Of a stretch of 22,825 nt of DNA, positions 15,470 to 22,479 are shown piece after piece. Both the position numbers and the translations under genes were made by a program. Location: positions 1-22,825 of the forward strand of contig VBJK01000229.1 in assembly GCA_005879655.1 (NCBI GenBank), written 5' to 3'. The notes below the pieces were generated by a model. The model searched no databases, had not been told where the DNA came from, and was given only the letters and a program-made list of their open reading frames with translations. Position 1 is the stretch's first letter, and each line of letters starts with the position of its first letter. Source of the stretch: Chloroflexota bacterium. GTDB lineage: Bacteria; Chloroflexota; Ktedonobacteria; Ktedonobacterales; Ktedonobacteraceae.

Positions 15470-15587
15470 CCGTAGCTGCGCAATTTATTGCGCGTGTTTT
15501 TACTTGTTTGCTGTTAATTTGTGCAATAAATTGCGTAGCTACATAAATAATATGTGTACCGTTGGCGCAATGAATTGCGCAGCTACG
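15470..15587. repeat. 118-bp inverted-repeat element (MITE/REP-like)
   Basis: The ends are 24-bp inverted repeats with one mismatch: CCGTAGCTGCGCAAT... at 15470-15493 and its complement at 15564-15587. Each end contains an inner 16-nt palindrome (GCGCAATTTATTGCGC at 15478-15493 and GCGCAATGAATTGCGC at 15565-15580). A third diverged palindrome followed by GTAGCTAC lies between them (15521-15542). The interior has ACATAAATAAT, close to the tail of the 39-nt array at 22,1xx. No coding capacity is seen. The rest of the 342-bp gap (15336-15677) shows only the oxidoreductase ribosome site. Confidence 0.8.
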
Positions 15588-15677
15588 GAAGGTGTTATAA
15601 GAAATAACGTGCAGCCATAGGATGATGGTTTTTGTGGTATATATTTAGGAACGAAAGTAATAGCGGGAGGTACAGCC

Positions 15678-16940
15678 GTGTTATCCGATAACACCCATGA
15701 AATAAAACGAGTCGATCACGCCACATGCTGCATCGTAGGTGGTGGACCAGCCGGAGCAGTGCTAGCGCTTCTCCTAGCGCGTAAAGGTATCTCGGTAGTG
15801 CTGCTTGAGGCCCATATGGACTTTGATCGTGATTTTCGTGGTGATACGATCAGCCCAGCCGTCATGGAGATTATGGATCAGCTCGGTTTAGCTGAACGTC
15901 TGCGCCAGATCCGCCATACCGAGATGAGTCAATTTATCCTCCGTCTGCCAACTGCATCGCTGCAAATGGCCGATCTGACCACATTGAAGACAAAGTATCC
16001 ATTTATGACCATCATGGCCCAGTCACGCTTTCTTGAGTTTATTACAGAGGAGGCCAAGCACTGCGAAAGTTTCAAGCTGGTAATGGGTGCCCAAGTGGAT
16101 GAATTGCTTATCGAGGATGGAGTTGTGTGTGGCATTCGCTACCGGGGGCAGGATGGTTGGTATGAATTGCGCACTATTTTGACGGTGGGTGCGGATGGAC
16201 GCTTCTCTCGCTTACGCAAACTGGCAGGCTTTGAACCTATTAAGACCTCGCCGCCAATGGACGTACTCTGGTTCCGTCTCTCGCGTAAAGAGAGCGATCC
16301 GATCGAGAGCCTGGGGGGACGTATCGAGCATGGGACGATGGTCATTCTCATTAATCGTGATGACTACTGGCAGATGGGTTATATCATTCCCAAAGGGGGA
16401 TACCAGGATGTGCGTGCTTCAGGGCTGCCAGCTCTGCGCCAGCATTTGGTCGAGGCTGTACCAGAACTAGCGGATCGTGTAGACGAACTCAAGGAATGGA
16501 AACAGATTTCTGTCTTATCTGTTGAGTCGAGTCGTTTGCCGCGTTGGTATCGACCTGGCTTATTACTGATCGGTGATGCGGCCCACGTGATGTCTCCGGT
16601 TGGAGGTGTCGGCATTAACGTTGCCATACAGGATGCGGTGGTTGCGGCAAACGTGCTGATCCCCAGGTTACAGTTTGGTATTGTCTCGTTGCGCGATCTG
16701 GCTGAGATACAACGTCAGCGCGCATTGCCCGTGAGAATTGTCCAGGGCTTTCAGCAATTTATACAACGTCGCGTTTTGAGCAGAGCGATGAATCCTGAAG
16801 AGGCGCTTACGGTACCGCCGTTTCTACGCTTGTTCGTGCGTCTGCCAGTAATACGCAATCTGCCAGCGCAAATGATCGGCTTCAGTCCTTGGAGGGTACA
16901 TGTGAATGAAGCCCATCAAGGGATAATGCTGCTCAAATGA
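15678..16940 (+). CDS. FAD-dependent aromatic-ring-hydroxylase-like monooxygenase
   Basis: This 420-residue protein is of the p-hydroxybenzoate hydroxylase/UbiH class. The dinucleotide site is CCIVGGGPAGAVLALLLARKG (17-37) with acidic E44 at the end of the second strand. GADG (171-174) is the DG motif, and LLLIGDAAHVMSPVGGVGIN (295-314) is the GD motif that contacts the FAD ribityl chain. Such enzymes use NAD(P)H and O2 to hydroxylate an aromatic or oxidise a related substrate. The start is GTG at 15678 with GGGAGG 7 nt upstream, so no in-frame ATG is needed. The gene is alone on its strand and ends at a 40-bp perfect inverted repeat. Its substrate cannot be read from the sequence. The homogentisate genes lie 2 kb away, beyond two oppositely oriented genes, so a link is only possible. 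Confidence 0.88.
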   Translation: MLSDNTHEIKRVDHATCCIVGGGPAGAVLALLLARKGISVVLLEAHMDFDRDFRGDTISPAVMEIMDQLGLAERLRQIRHTEMSQFILRLPTASLQMADLTTLKTKYPFMTIMAQSRFLEFITEEAKHCESFKLVMGAQVDELLIEDGVVCGIRYRGQDGWYELRTILTVGADGRFSRLRKLAGFEPIKTSPPMDVLWFRLSRKESDPIESLGGRIEHGTMVILINRDDYWQMGYIIPKGGYQDVRASGLPALRQHLVEAVPELADRVDELKEWKQISVLSVESSRLPRWYRPGLLLIGDAAHVMSPVGGVGINVAIQDAVVAANVLIPRLQFGIVSLRDLAEIQRQRALPVRIVQGFQQFIQRRVLSRAMNPEEALTVPPFLRLFVRLPVIRNLPAQMIGFSPWRVHVNEAHQGIMLLK

Positions 16941-16942
16941 GC

Positions 16943-17027
16943 CATGCCCATAAGCATTAAATTAAGCGGGGGTCCAGGGTGGTGAAGCCACCCTGGACCC
17001 CCGCTTAATTTAATGCTTATGGGCATG
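16943..17027. repeat. Perfect 40-bp inverted repeat between convergent genes
   Basis: The left arm (16943-16982) and right arm (16988-17027) are exact complements around a 5-nt loop, TGAAG. The outer stem is AT-rich (CATAAGCATTAAATTAAGC) and the inner stem GC-rich (GGGGGTCCAGGGTGG). It starts 3 bp after the oxidoreductase stop and ends 26 bp before the CoxG-like stop, so it could terminate both. The length and perfection suggest a mobile or recently copied palindrome. Confidence 0.93.
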
Positions 17028-17053
17028 CACAAAGGACTGCCCTAGGTAGCTAA

Positions 17054-17509
17054 TTATACAGAGAGAGCGCTAGCTTGCTGCTCAAAATTCTTGAAGAATT
17101 GATCCAGCGCGGGCTGGAGTGCACCCTTGATCACAAACTCAGGGATAGCAGCAAGCGCACCATCACGATCGGCATGCATATTGTAGGTGAGGAGAGTACC
17201 GCCTGCATCTTCAGCCAGATCGATAGCGCATCGCGCCTTGACAGAGCCGTGAGAGCTGCTTGGCTCAGTGATCAATACTACATGAGAAGGAGGAACGACC
17301 TCGCCAGTTTGCAGGAAGATCGAGTGAGACCCCTTCAGGAGCGCGATATTGACGGAGATCGTCAGCTTTAACTGGCGACCGGTTGGGAAATCCACATACT
17401 CCGCAGTTTCACAGCCAGGGATGCTGTTCTTAATGACTTCTGGATTCAAGAGGGCTTGAAATACCCGTGTGCGGTCTGCCTTAATCTTCTTGCTTCCTGA
17501 AAAATCCAT
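17054..17509 (-). CDS. coxG: CoxG-like SRPBCC-fold protein
   Basis: This 151-residue protein opens with DFSGSKKIKADRTRVFQAL and then NPEVIKNSIPGCETAEY, the pattern of the CO dehydrogenase subunit G family (START/Bet v1-like ligand-binding fold). Length fits that family. ATG 17509 follows GAGG by about 10 nt and starts the family's usual MxFSG. An upstream TTG at 17545 would add 12 residues with no homology. No cox structural genes are next to it, so the CoxG name shows the family only; a lipid- or quinone-binding or membrane-tethering job is possible. The gene is transcribed alone, with a good promoter 150 nt upstream and a palindrome cluster behind that. Confidence 0.85.
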   Translation of the reverse strand: MDFSGSKKIKADRTRVFQALLNPEVIKNSIPGCETAEYVDFPTGRQLKLTISVNIALLKGSHSIFLQTGEVVPPSHVVLITEPSSSHGSVKARCAIDLAEDAGGTLLTYNMHADRDGALAAIPEFVIKGALQPALDQFFKNFEQQASALSV

Positions 17510-17656
17510 TGCTTTTTTTACCTCTTCTATAACACTCTGAAACAACTATCGGTCCCTCATACCCTTACCATTACAGTTTAGTTTGTTTATCTAAAGGTAT
17601 GAGTGAAAGCACGAACTATTTATCAATGCAAATAGCCAACGCTTCATCATGTGCTC

Positions 17657-17685
17657 ATTATAATAAGGATATCGATGAGATTCAA
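17657..17685 (-). promoter_or_regulatory. Candidate promoter of the CoxG-like gene
   Basis: On the minus strand TTGAAT (17685-17680) is followed at exactly 17 bp by a consensus TATAAT (17662-17657). It is about 150 nt upstream of ATG 17509, in an AT-rich gap with no gene. Confidence 0.6.
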
Positions 17686-17722
17686 TAGACATGCTAAATA
17701 GTACTATCTATCCAACGTAAGC

Positions 17723-17799
17723 TTGGTATCACGGGATGTAATACTCTGTTTCGAGGGCACTATACACATTGATACCAATTATACTTGGTAAACGTTTAC
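17723..17799. promoter_or_regulatory. Palindrome cluster with LacI-family-like operator
   Basis: A perfect 12-bp palindrome GTAAACGTTTAC (17788-17799) resembles LacI/GalR-family operators. It overlaps TACCAA-N6-TTGGTA (17773-17790). TGATACCAA (17770-17778) also pairs with TTGGTATCA (17723-17731). A minus-strand TATAAT (17783-17778) lies inside. The cluster faces only the CoxG-like gene. No regulator gene is in the window. Confidence 0.45.
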
Positions 17800-17826
17800 A
17801 CAGTCCTTATTTTGTATATCAATTCT

Positions 17827-18720
17827 TTAACGGGAATGTGACGCACCGGCTGCTAAGGCAATGAGCGCAATGAAGAGAGCACAGAACAAGGCAAACGCGA
17901 TCAAGAATGGTAGCAGAACAACCGCTGTAGCTTTTCCACCGCTGAGACGGTGCGCTGCCATGATCGAGAAAATATGCAGGACAATTTCATAAACGTATAT
18001 ACCGAACCACACGAGACCTCCTAGAAGCGGTATCAGACCGAGGGCAGACGTGATGATGCCAAGAGGGATCTTGAAGAGGAGATGGCTATAGCTCTGTTGC
18101 AGGAAAGTGCCAGTGCCACCAAATGCTTTGGCGATGAGGTAGATAATCCCCTCCCCAATGAAAAAAAAAGTAGGAATCACAATGATTGTGCCCAGGGATG
18201 CGCCTACAAGAATGGCCTGTAATGCAGCAGGCGGAATAGGAGAAACAGTACCGGGGCTACGAAACAATGTTCCAGGAATCAATGTGCTGATATAGCCAAA
18301 AATACCGGCAATAACCGCGTAGATGAGTAGCTGTACCCAGACAATATCCCAACTGGCCTTACCCATCTCCTGTGCAAAGGTTTGGGCGGAGGGATTAGTC
18401 ACAACTTTTATATACTGGTCGGGCAGTTGACGAACTGCTTGGTCTAGCGGTAGCGGCGCTGAAGGTGCGTAGGGGCCATATTCTTGATTGGGACCATAGC
18501 CGGGGGTCCCATAAGCTCCTTGTGGCGGAACTCCATAGGGTCCTTGCGGGGGTACGCCATAAGGGTTTGGTGGCGCGCCGTAAGGGTTCTGAGCCGATCC
18601 TTGATAAGGGACTTGTTGCTGTCCCGCGTAAGGATCGGGTGTTGCGCCATACGGATTTTGTGGTGGAGGTGTACCGTAAGGGTTCTCTGAATTGTAGTTA
18701 GAATAGGGATCTTGTGACAT
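17827..18720 (-). CDS. Yip1-domain membrane protein with N-P-Y-G-rich tail
   Basis: The product has 297 residues. Residues 1-95 are low-complexity and rich in Pro, Tyr, Gly and Gln, built from short repeats such as NPYGxPP and GVPPQGPYG. The rest is membrane-spanning: about 125-146 (WVQLLIYAVIAGIFGYI), 165-200 (LVGASLGTIIVIPTFFFIGEGIIYLI), 215-255 and 262-292. The order, and a Gly-rich segment with LLGGLVWFGIYVYEI, fit the bacterial Yip1 family (PF04893-like), whose function is unclear. ATG 18720 has AGGAG 6-7 nt upstream; an ATG nine codons earlier lacks one. It stands alone, divergent from the homogentisate operon. The tail may mediate protein contacts at the cytoplasmic face. Confidence 0.85.
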   Translation of the reverse strand: MSQDPYSNYNSENPYGTPPPQNPYGATPDPYAGQQQVPYQGSAQNPYGAPPNPYGVPPQGPYGVPPQGAYGTPGYGPNQEYGPYAPSAPLPLDQAVRQLPDQYIKVVTNPSAQTFAQEMGKASWDIVWVQLLIYAVIAGIFGYISTLIPGTLFRSPGTVSPIPPAALQAILVGASLGTIIVIPTFFFIGEGIIYLIAKAFGGTGTFLQQSYSHLLFKIPLGIITSALGLIPLLGGLVWFGIYVYEIVLHIFSIMAAHRLSGGKATAVVLLPFLIAFALFCALFIALIALAAGASHSR

Positions 18721-18798
18721 ATAAAGCTCCTTATATGCGATGTACATTGTGTATCAAGTCCGCATAAATGAGTGTATTAGCTAATTTTACTTACGTGT

Positions 18799-18827
18799 AG
18801 CATAGCATGTGGATTGTTTATTGTCTA
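18799..18827 (-). promoter_or_regulatory. Candidate promoter of the Yip1-like gene
   Basis: On the minus strand TAGACA (18827-18822), 17 bp and TATGCT (18804-18799) lie about 75 nt upstream of the gene. Both boxes are imperfect. Confidence 0.35.
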
Positions 18828-18840
18828 ACTCAGCAATAAA

Positions 18841-18870
18841 CGCAGGGCAAGCACAAGGGATTGCCCTGCG
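18841..18870. repeat. Dispersed hairpin repeat, copy 2
   Basis: Perfect 10-bp arms CGCAGGGCAA and TTGCCCTGCG surround the head GCACAAGGGA. It lies between the divergent Yip1-like and 4-hydroxyphenylpyruvate dioxygenase genes, directly upstream of the dioxygenase -35 region. Confidence 0.9.
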
Positions 18871-18873
18871 AGC

Positions 18874-18903
18874 TTGCAGCAAGCATTGCACGTTGCATAT
18901 AAT
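18874..18903 (+). promoter_or_regulatory. Candidate promoter of the homogentisate operon
   Basis: A consensus TATAAT (18898-18903) sits about 65 nt before the dioxygenase start. The best -35 is TTGCAG (18874-18879) at 18 bp, a poor match, overlapping GCTTG-CAG-CAAGC (18872-18884), which could be an activator site. Confidence 0.45.
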
Positions 18904-18971
18904 GGAATGAAAACCTGTTTATGGTATCTGTAGCTGCCGCTCAACGCAACGATGAACAAAGGAGATCATCC

Positions 18972-20075
18972 ATGTCAGAGCAAGATTTTTTGCCCATCCA
19001 GAATTTTGATTACCTCGAATTTTATGTAGGCAATGCCAAACAGGCCGCTTATTACTTCTGCCATGCCTGGGGTTTTGTGCCCATCGCTTACACGGGCCTG
19101 GAGACCGGAGTCCGGGATCGTAGCAGTTATGTGCTCGAACAGGGCAATATACGCCTGCTCGTCACTTCGCCGCTTACTCCACAGGGTGCAATAGCTGAAC
19201 ATGTCAAGTTGCATGGCGATGGCGTCAAAGTGATTGCTTTACGTGTTGATGATGCAACACAAGCTTACCGGGAGACTACGCTGCGTGGTGCACATGGCGT
19301 GATAGAGCCGATCATGCTCAGTGATCACGATGGACAGGTAAAGATCTCGGCGATTGCTACGTATGGCAACACGATCCATACCTTTGTGGAGCGTCAGGAT
19401 TATAAAGGAACCTTCCTGCCAGGTTATCGTCCTCTCACCACCAGTCTTCCCCGTCGCGCACGTCCTGCTGGCTTGGCGGCAATTGATCATGTCGTTGGCA
19501 ATGTCGAGCTGGACAAGATGAACGAATGGGTGAGCTTCTACGAACGTGTGATGGGCTTTACACAGCTCGTTCACTTCGATGATCGTGCCATCAGCACCGA
19601 GTATTCTGCATTAATGTCTAAAGTGATGCAGAATGGCAGTGGGCGTATCAAGTTCCCCATTAACGAGCCAGCGCAGGGGCGGCGCAAGTCACAGATTGAA
19701 GAGTATCTGGACTTCTATCATGGTCCTGGCGTCCAGCATATTGCATTAAATACTGACGATATTATCTCCACGGTACGTGACTTGATGGAACGAGGTGTTG
19801 AATTCCTCGCAACCCCTCGCACGTATTACGAACATATTCTGGAACGTGTGGGCAAGATTGACGAGGATATTGATCAGCTGGCAGAACTGGGCGTTTTATT
19901 AGATCACGACGATGAAGGCTATCTATTACAGATTTTCTCCAAGCCGATTGTCAATCGGCCAACGGTCTTCTTTGAGGTGATCGAGCGCAAGGGGGCGAAG
20001 GGCTTCGGTGAAGGAAACTTTAAGGCGCTTTTTGAAGCGTTAGAGCGCGAACAGGCATTGCGAGGAAACCTGTAA
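18972..20075 (+). CDS. hpd: 4-hydroxyphenylpyruvate dioxygenase
   Basis: This 367-residue Fe(II) enzyme converts 4-hydroxyphenylpyruvate to homogentisate in tyrosine breakdown. It has two vicinal-oxygen-chelate halves. The iron ligands fit the family: His173 in IDHVVGN, His256 in GVQHIAL and Glu335 in FFEVIER. The C-terminal GFGEGNFKALFEALEREQ (344-361) is the signature helix that closes the active site. Length is normal. I chose ATG 18972: AGGAG lies 7 nt upstream and the protein then starts directly before the first domain. An in-frame ATG 17 codons earlier lacks a ribosome site. Its stop overlaps the next start by one base (TAATG), so the operon is translationally coupled. Confidence 0.96.
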   Translation: MSEQDFLPIQNFDYLEFYVGNAKQAAYYFCHAWGFVPIAYTGLETGVRDRSSYVLEQGNIRLLVTSPLTPQGAIAEHVKLHGDGVKVIALRVDDATQAYRETTLRGAHGVIEPIMLSDHDGQVKISAIATYGNTIHTFVERQDYKGTFLPGYRPLTTSLPRRARPAGLAAIDHVVGNVELDKMNEWVSFYERVMGFTQLVHFDDRAISTEYSALMSKVMQNGSGRIKFPINEPAQGRRKSQIEEYLDFYHGPGVQHIALNTDDIISTVRDLMERGVEFLATPRTYYEHILERVGKIDEDIDQLAELGVLLDHDDEGYLLQIFSKPIVNRPTVFFEVIERKGAKGFGEGNFKALFEALEREQALRGNL

Positions 20076-20884
20076 TGAAGTTAGTAACGTTCAGCACTGG
20101 CGATGGCAAAACGCAGGCCGGAGTCGTCAGTAACTCAAGCGTGAGCGCGTTAGCGTACCCGACGCTGCTTGAGCTATTGCACGATCCAGCTGGTCTCTCA
20201 TCCGCAGCAGTAGTGTTACAACAAGGTGCCGTAACTTCACAGTATGCTCTGGACGAGGTGACATTGCTCATCCCGCAATGGTACGAGGCCCCCATTTTCT
20301 ACTTCACGAACACCAGCGAGATCTATGGGCATGGTAGCGAGGTTCCCTACCCGTCTGGTAGCGAGGAACTCGATTTCGAGCTGGAGATTGCCTGTATTAT
20401 TGGCCGTGAGGGAAGGGATATAGCGGTCGAAGATGCTGCACAGTATATAGCGGGCTATACCATTATGAACGATTGGAGTGCCCGCGACTTCCAGCGTAGG
20501 GACATGCAGCTGAACCTTGGTCCTGGCAAAGGCAAAGATTTCGCTACTTCACTTGGTCCCTGGCTGGTTACGCCTGATGAATTAGCGTCGCGTCGCACGG
20601 GACATGGGGCTACTGAGCGCTATGATATGACCATGTTAGCGTGCATTAACGGCAAAGAGATTTCGCGTGGCAACTTCAAGGACATTCATTTTAGCTTTTC
20701 GCAGATGATTGCGTGGGCTGGACGTAATGCTCGCCTGCGTGTAGGGGATGTGCTCGGTTCGGGCACGGTTGGCACAGGTTGTATCTTAGAAATTGGCACG
20801 GAAGTCCAGCGCTGGCTTAAGCGAGGAGATGTCGTAGCATTGGAGATTGACGGTATCGGTCGATTGCGCAATCGGATCTGCTAG
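20075..20884 (+). CDS. Fumarylacetoacetate hydrolase (FAH) family protein
   Basis: This 269-residue protein has the FAH C-terminal fold: FYFTNTSEIYGHGSEV (75-90), the acidic metal motif DFELEIACIIG (100-110) with Glu102 and Glu104, YTIMNDWSARD (128-138) with Asp133, GKGKDF (151-156) and GSGTVGTGC. It is the short bacterial form, not the roughly 420-residue animal enzyme. Placed between the two dioxygenase genes of the homogentisate route, it most likely cleaves fumarylacetoacetate (or maleylacetoacetate) to acetoacetate and a C4 diacid. The family also includes isomerases and decarboxylases, so the exact reaction comes from context. The start shares one base with the previous stop, and the next gene begins 19 bp on. 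Confidence 0.92.
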   Translation: MKLVTFSTGDGKTQAGVVSNSSVSALAYPTLLELLHDPAGLSSAAVVLQQGAVTSQYALDEVTLLIPQWYEAPIFYFTNTSEIYGHGSEVPYPSGSEELDFELEIACIIGREGRDIAVEDAAQYIAGYTIMNDWSARDFQRRDMQLNLGPGKGKDFATSLGPWLVTPDELASRRTGHGATERYDMTMLACINGKEISRGNFKDIHFSFSQMIAWAGRNARLRVGDVLGSGTVGTGCILEIGTEVQRWLKRGDVVALEIDGIGRLRNRIC

Positions 20885-20903
20885 TACAGACAGGAGGCTG
20901 AAC

Positions 20904-22070
20904 ATGCCTGCTTACCATCGGCTGGGAGAGATCCCTCCCAAGCGACATACACAATTTCGCAAACCGGATGGCTCGCTCTATGCTGAGGAGGTTTTTGGCA
21001 GCGAGGGCTTTTCCGGCGACTACTCGATCCTCTATTACCACTATCCACCCACGCGGGTCAAGAAGATTGAACGGTTCATGCGCGAACAGTTTCTACACGA
21101 AGTGTGGGATGAGGGCATTCAGCGTCATCATCATCTGCGTACAGCGCATTTGACACGTGGCGGTGATCCCGTCCTGGGGCGACAGGCGCTCATGTTCAAC
21201 AAAGACATAGTGATCGGTATTGCGAAGGCGACCATGAACATGGACTACTACTACCGTGATGGTGACTCTGACCTGCTGTACTTTGTGCATGACGGACATG
21301 GTGTACTGGAAAGTAACTTTGGCTTACTCCCCTATCACGAAGGGGATTATATCATCATCCCGCGCGGTACCACCTTTCGTTTCGTCATTGCCGAGGATAG
21401 TCCTCAAACAAGCTTACTAGTAGTTGAAGCACACGGCACGATCGAGCCACCACGCCGCTACCTCAATAATAATGGTCAACTATTAGAGCACTCCCCCTAC
21501 TGCGAGCGCGATATCCGCCGTCCTGAAGAGCTGATTACCCGTACCGAGCAGGGTGAATTTGAAGTGCGGGTCAAGGTTGGCGACACGATTACGAGCTATT
21601 GGTACGATTTTCACCCGCTCAACGTCGTAGGTTGGGATGGCTATGAGTATCCCTGGATCTTCAATATTGCTGATTTTGAACCAATCACCGGACGTGTCCA
21701 TCAGCCCCCGCCAGTCCACCAGACCTTCCAGGGACCGAACTTCGTCGTCTGCTCATTTGTCCCGCGCAAACTGGATTATCATCCACTCTCCATCCCGGTG
21801 CCCTACAATCATAGCAATGTCGATAGCGATGAAATGCTCTACTATGTAAACGGCAACTTCGGTAGCCGACGCGGTATTGAGCGCGCCTCCATCACGCTCC
21901 ATCCACGCGGTATTGCTCATGGTCCGCATCCTGATGTAATAGAGAAGAGCCTGGGTGCAGAACGTACCGAAGAGATGGCGGTGATGATTGATACGTTCTA
22001 TCCGTTGCGGTTGACGACTATTGCGCAGTCCGTGGATGATGCGGGGTATCCGTATAGTTGGATGTCGTAG
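20904..22070 (+). CDS. hmgA: Homogentisate 1,2-dioxygenase
   Basis: This 388-residue double-cupin Fe(II) enzyme opens the homogentisate ring to maleylacetoacetate. Visible features are the first cupin (YYYRDGDSDLLYFVHDGHG, 115-133, then GDYIIIPRGT) and the second (YNHSNVDSDEMLYYVNGNFG, 301-320, and GIAHGPHP, 336-343). His303, Glu310 (or Asp309) and His339/His342 are the likely iron ligands. It is shorter than the roughly 430-445 residues of human or Pseudomonas enzymes, as in other short bacterial forms. ATG 20904 is preceded by AGGAGG 7 nt upstream. A GTG/ATG upstream within the FAH gene is not needed. It is the last gene of the three-gene operon. Confidence 0.93.
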   Translation: MPAYHRLGEIPPKRHTQFRKPDGSLYAEEVFGSEGFSGDYSILYYHYPPTRVKKIERFMREQFLHEVWDEGIQRHHHLRTAHLTRGGDPVLGRQALMFNKDIVIGIAKATMNMDYYYRDGDSDLLYFVHDGHGVLESNFGLLPYHEGDYIIIPRGTTFRFVIAEDSPQTSLLVVEAHGTIEPPRRYLNNNGQLLEHSPYCERDIRRPEELITRTEQGEFEVRVKVGDTITSYWYDFHPLNVVGWDGYEYPWIFNIADFEPITGRVHQPPPVHQTFQGPNFVVCSFVPRKLDYHPLSIPVPYNHSNVDSDEMLYYVNGNFGSRRGIERASITLHPRGIAHGPHPDVIEKSLGAERTEEMAVMIDTFYPLRLTTIAQSVDDAGYPYSWMS

Positions 22071-22098
22071 GTGGAAATGAGAAGAGCTGTAACACAAT

Positions 22099-22364
22099 CC
22101 GTAGATGCGCAATTCATTGCGCCGTGTTTGCCAAATCTGTAGATGCGCAATTCATTGCGCCAGAAGCATAAATAACGAAACATGCGTAATTCATTGTGCT
22201 AGAAGCATAAATAATGAAACACGCGCAACTCATTGTACCAGAAGCAAAAATAACGAAACATGTGTAATTCATTGTGTCAGAAGCATAAATAACGAAACAT
22301 GTGCAATAAATTGCACGGCTACAGGGGTCTTTGGGGGAGATGGCGCAATAAATTGCGCGACTAC
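22099..22364. repeat. 39-nt tandem repeat array of small palindromes
   Basis: Six units start exactly 39 nt apart at 22105, 22144, 22183, 22222, 22261 and 22300. Each begins with a palindrome of the type GCGCAATTCATTGCGC; units 2-5 continue with AGAAGCATAAATAACGAAACA. A further palindrome (GCGCAATAAATTGCGC, 22343-22358) with GACTAC closes the array, mirroring the opening CCGTAGATG. The element is related to 15470-15587. There are no unique spacers and no cas genes. It fills most of the 409-bp gap after homogentisate dioxygenase. Confidence 0.88.
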
Positions 22365-22412
22365 TGTTTTATTTTTACTCTATAGGAAAAAGCGAGAAGG
22401 TCTGCTCACCTC

Positions 22413-22452
22413 CGGCGTCCAGGGCAAGCACAAGGGATTGCCCTGGACGCCG
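22413..22452. repeat. Dispersed hairpin repeat, copy 3 / bidirectional terminator candidate
   Basis: Perfect 15-bp arms CGGCGTCCAGGGCAA and TTGCCCTGGACGCCG surround the head GCACAAGGGA. It lies 27 bp beyond the stop of the minus-strand YggT-like gene and downstream of the homogentisate operon, so it could terminate both transcripts. Confidence 0.88.
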
Positions 22453-22479
22453 CTTATTTCACTAGTCTTGTCCTGCGGG

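Noticed and set aside
15678..16940. FAD monooxygenase as a gene of the homogentisate pathway
   Set aside because: It is 2 kb from the operon, separated by two opposite-strand genes and a strong hairpin; the substrate cannot be inferred.
16943..17027. Insertion-sequence terminus
   Set aside because: There is no transposase gene, no target duplication and both arms meet at a 5-nt loop, so there is no cargo.
17054..17545. CO dehydrogenase locus
   Set aside because: Only a CoxG-like single gene is present; no large, medium or small subunit genes are in the window.
22099..22364. CRISPR array
   Set aside because: The units are contiguous related repeats with no unique spacers, each palindrome is too short, and no cas gene is near.
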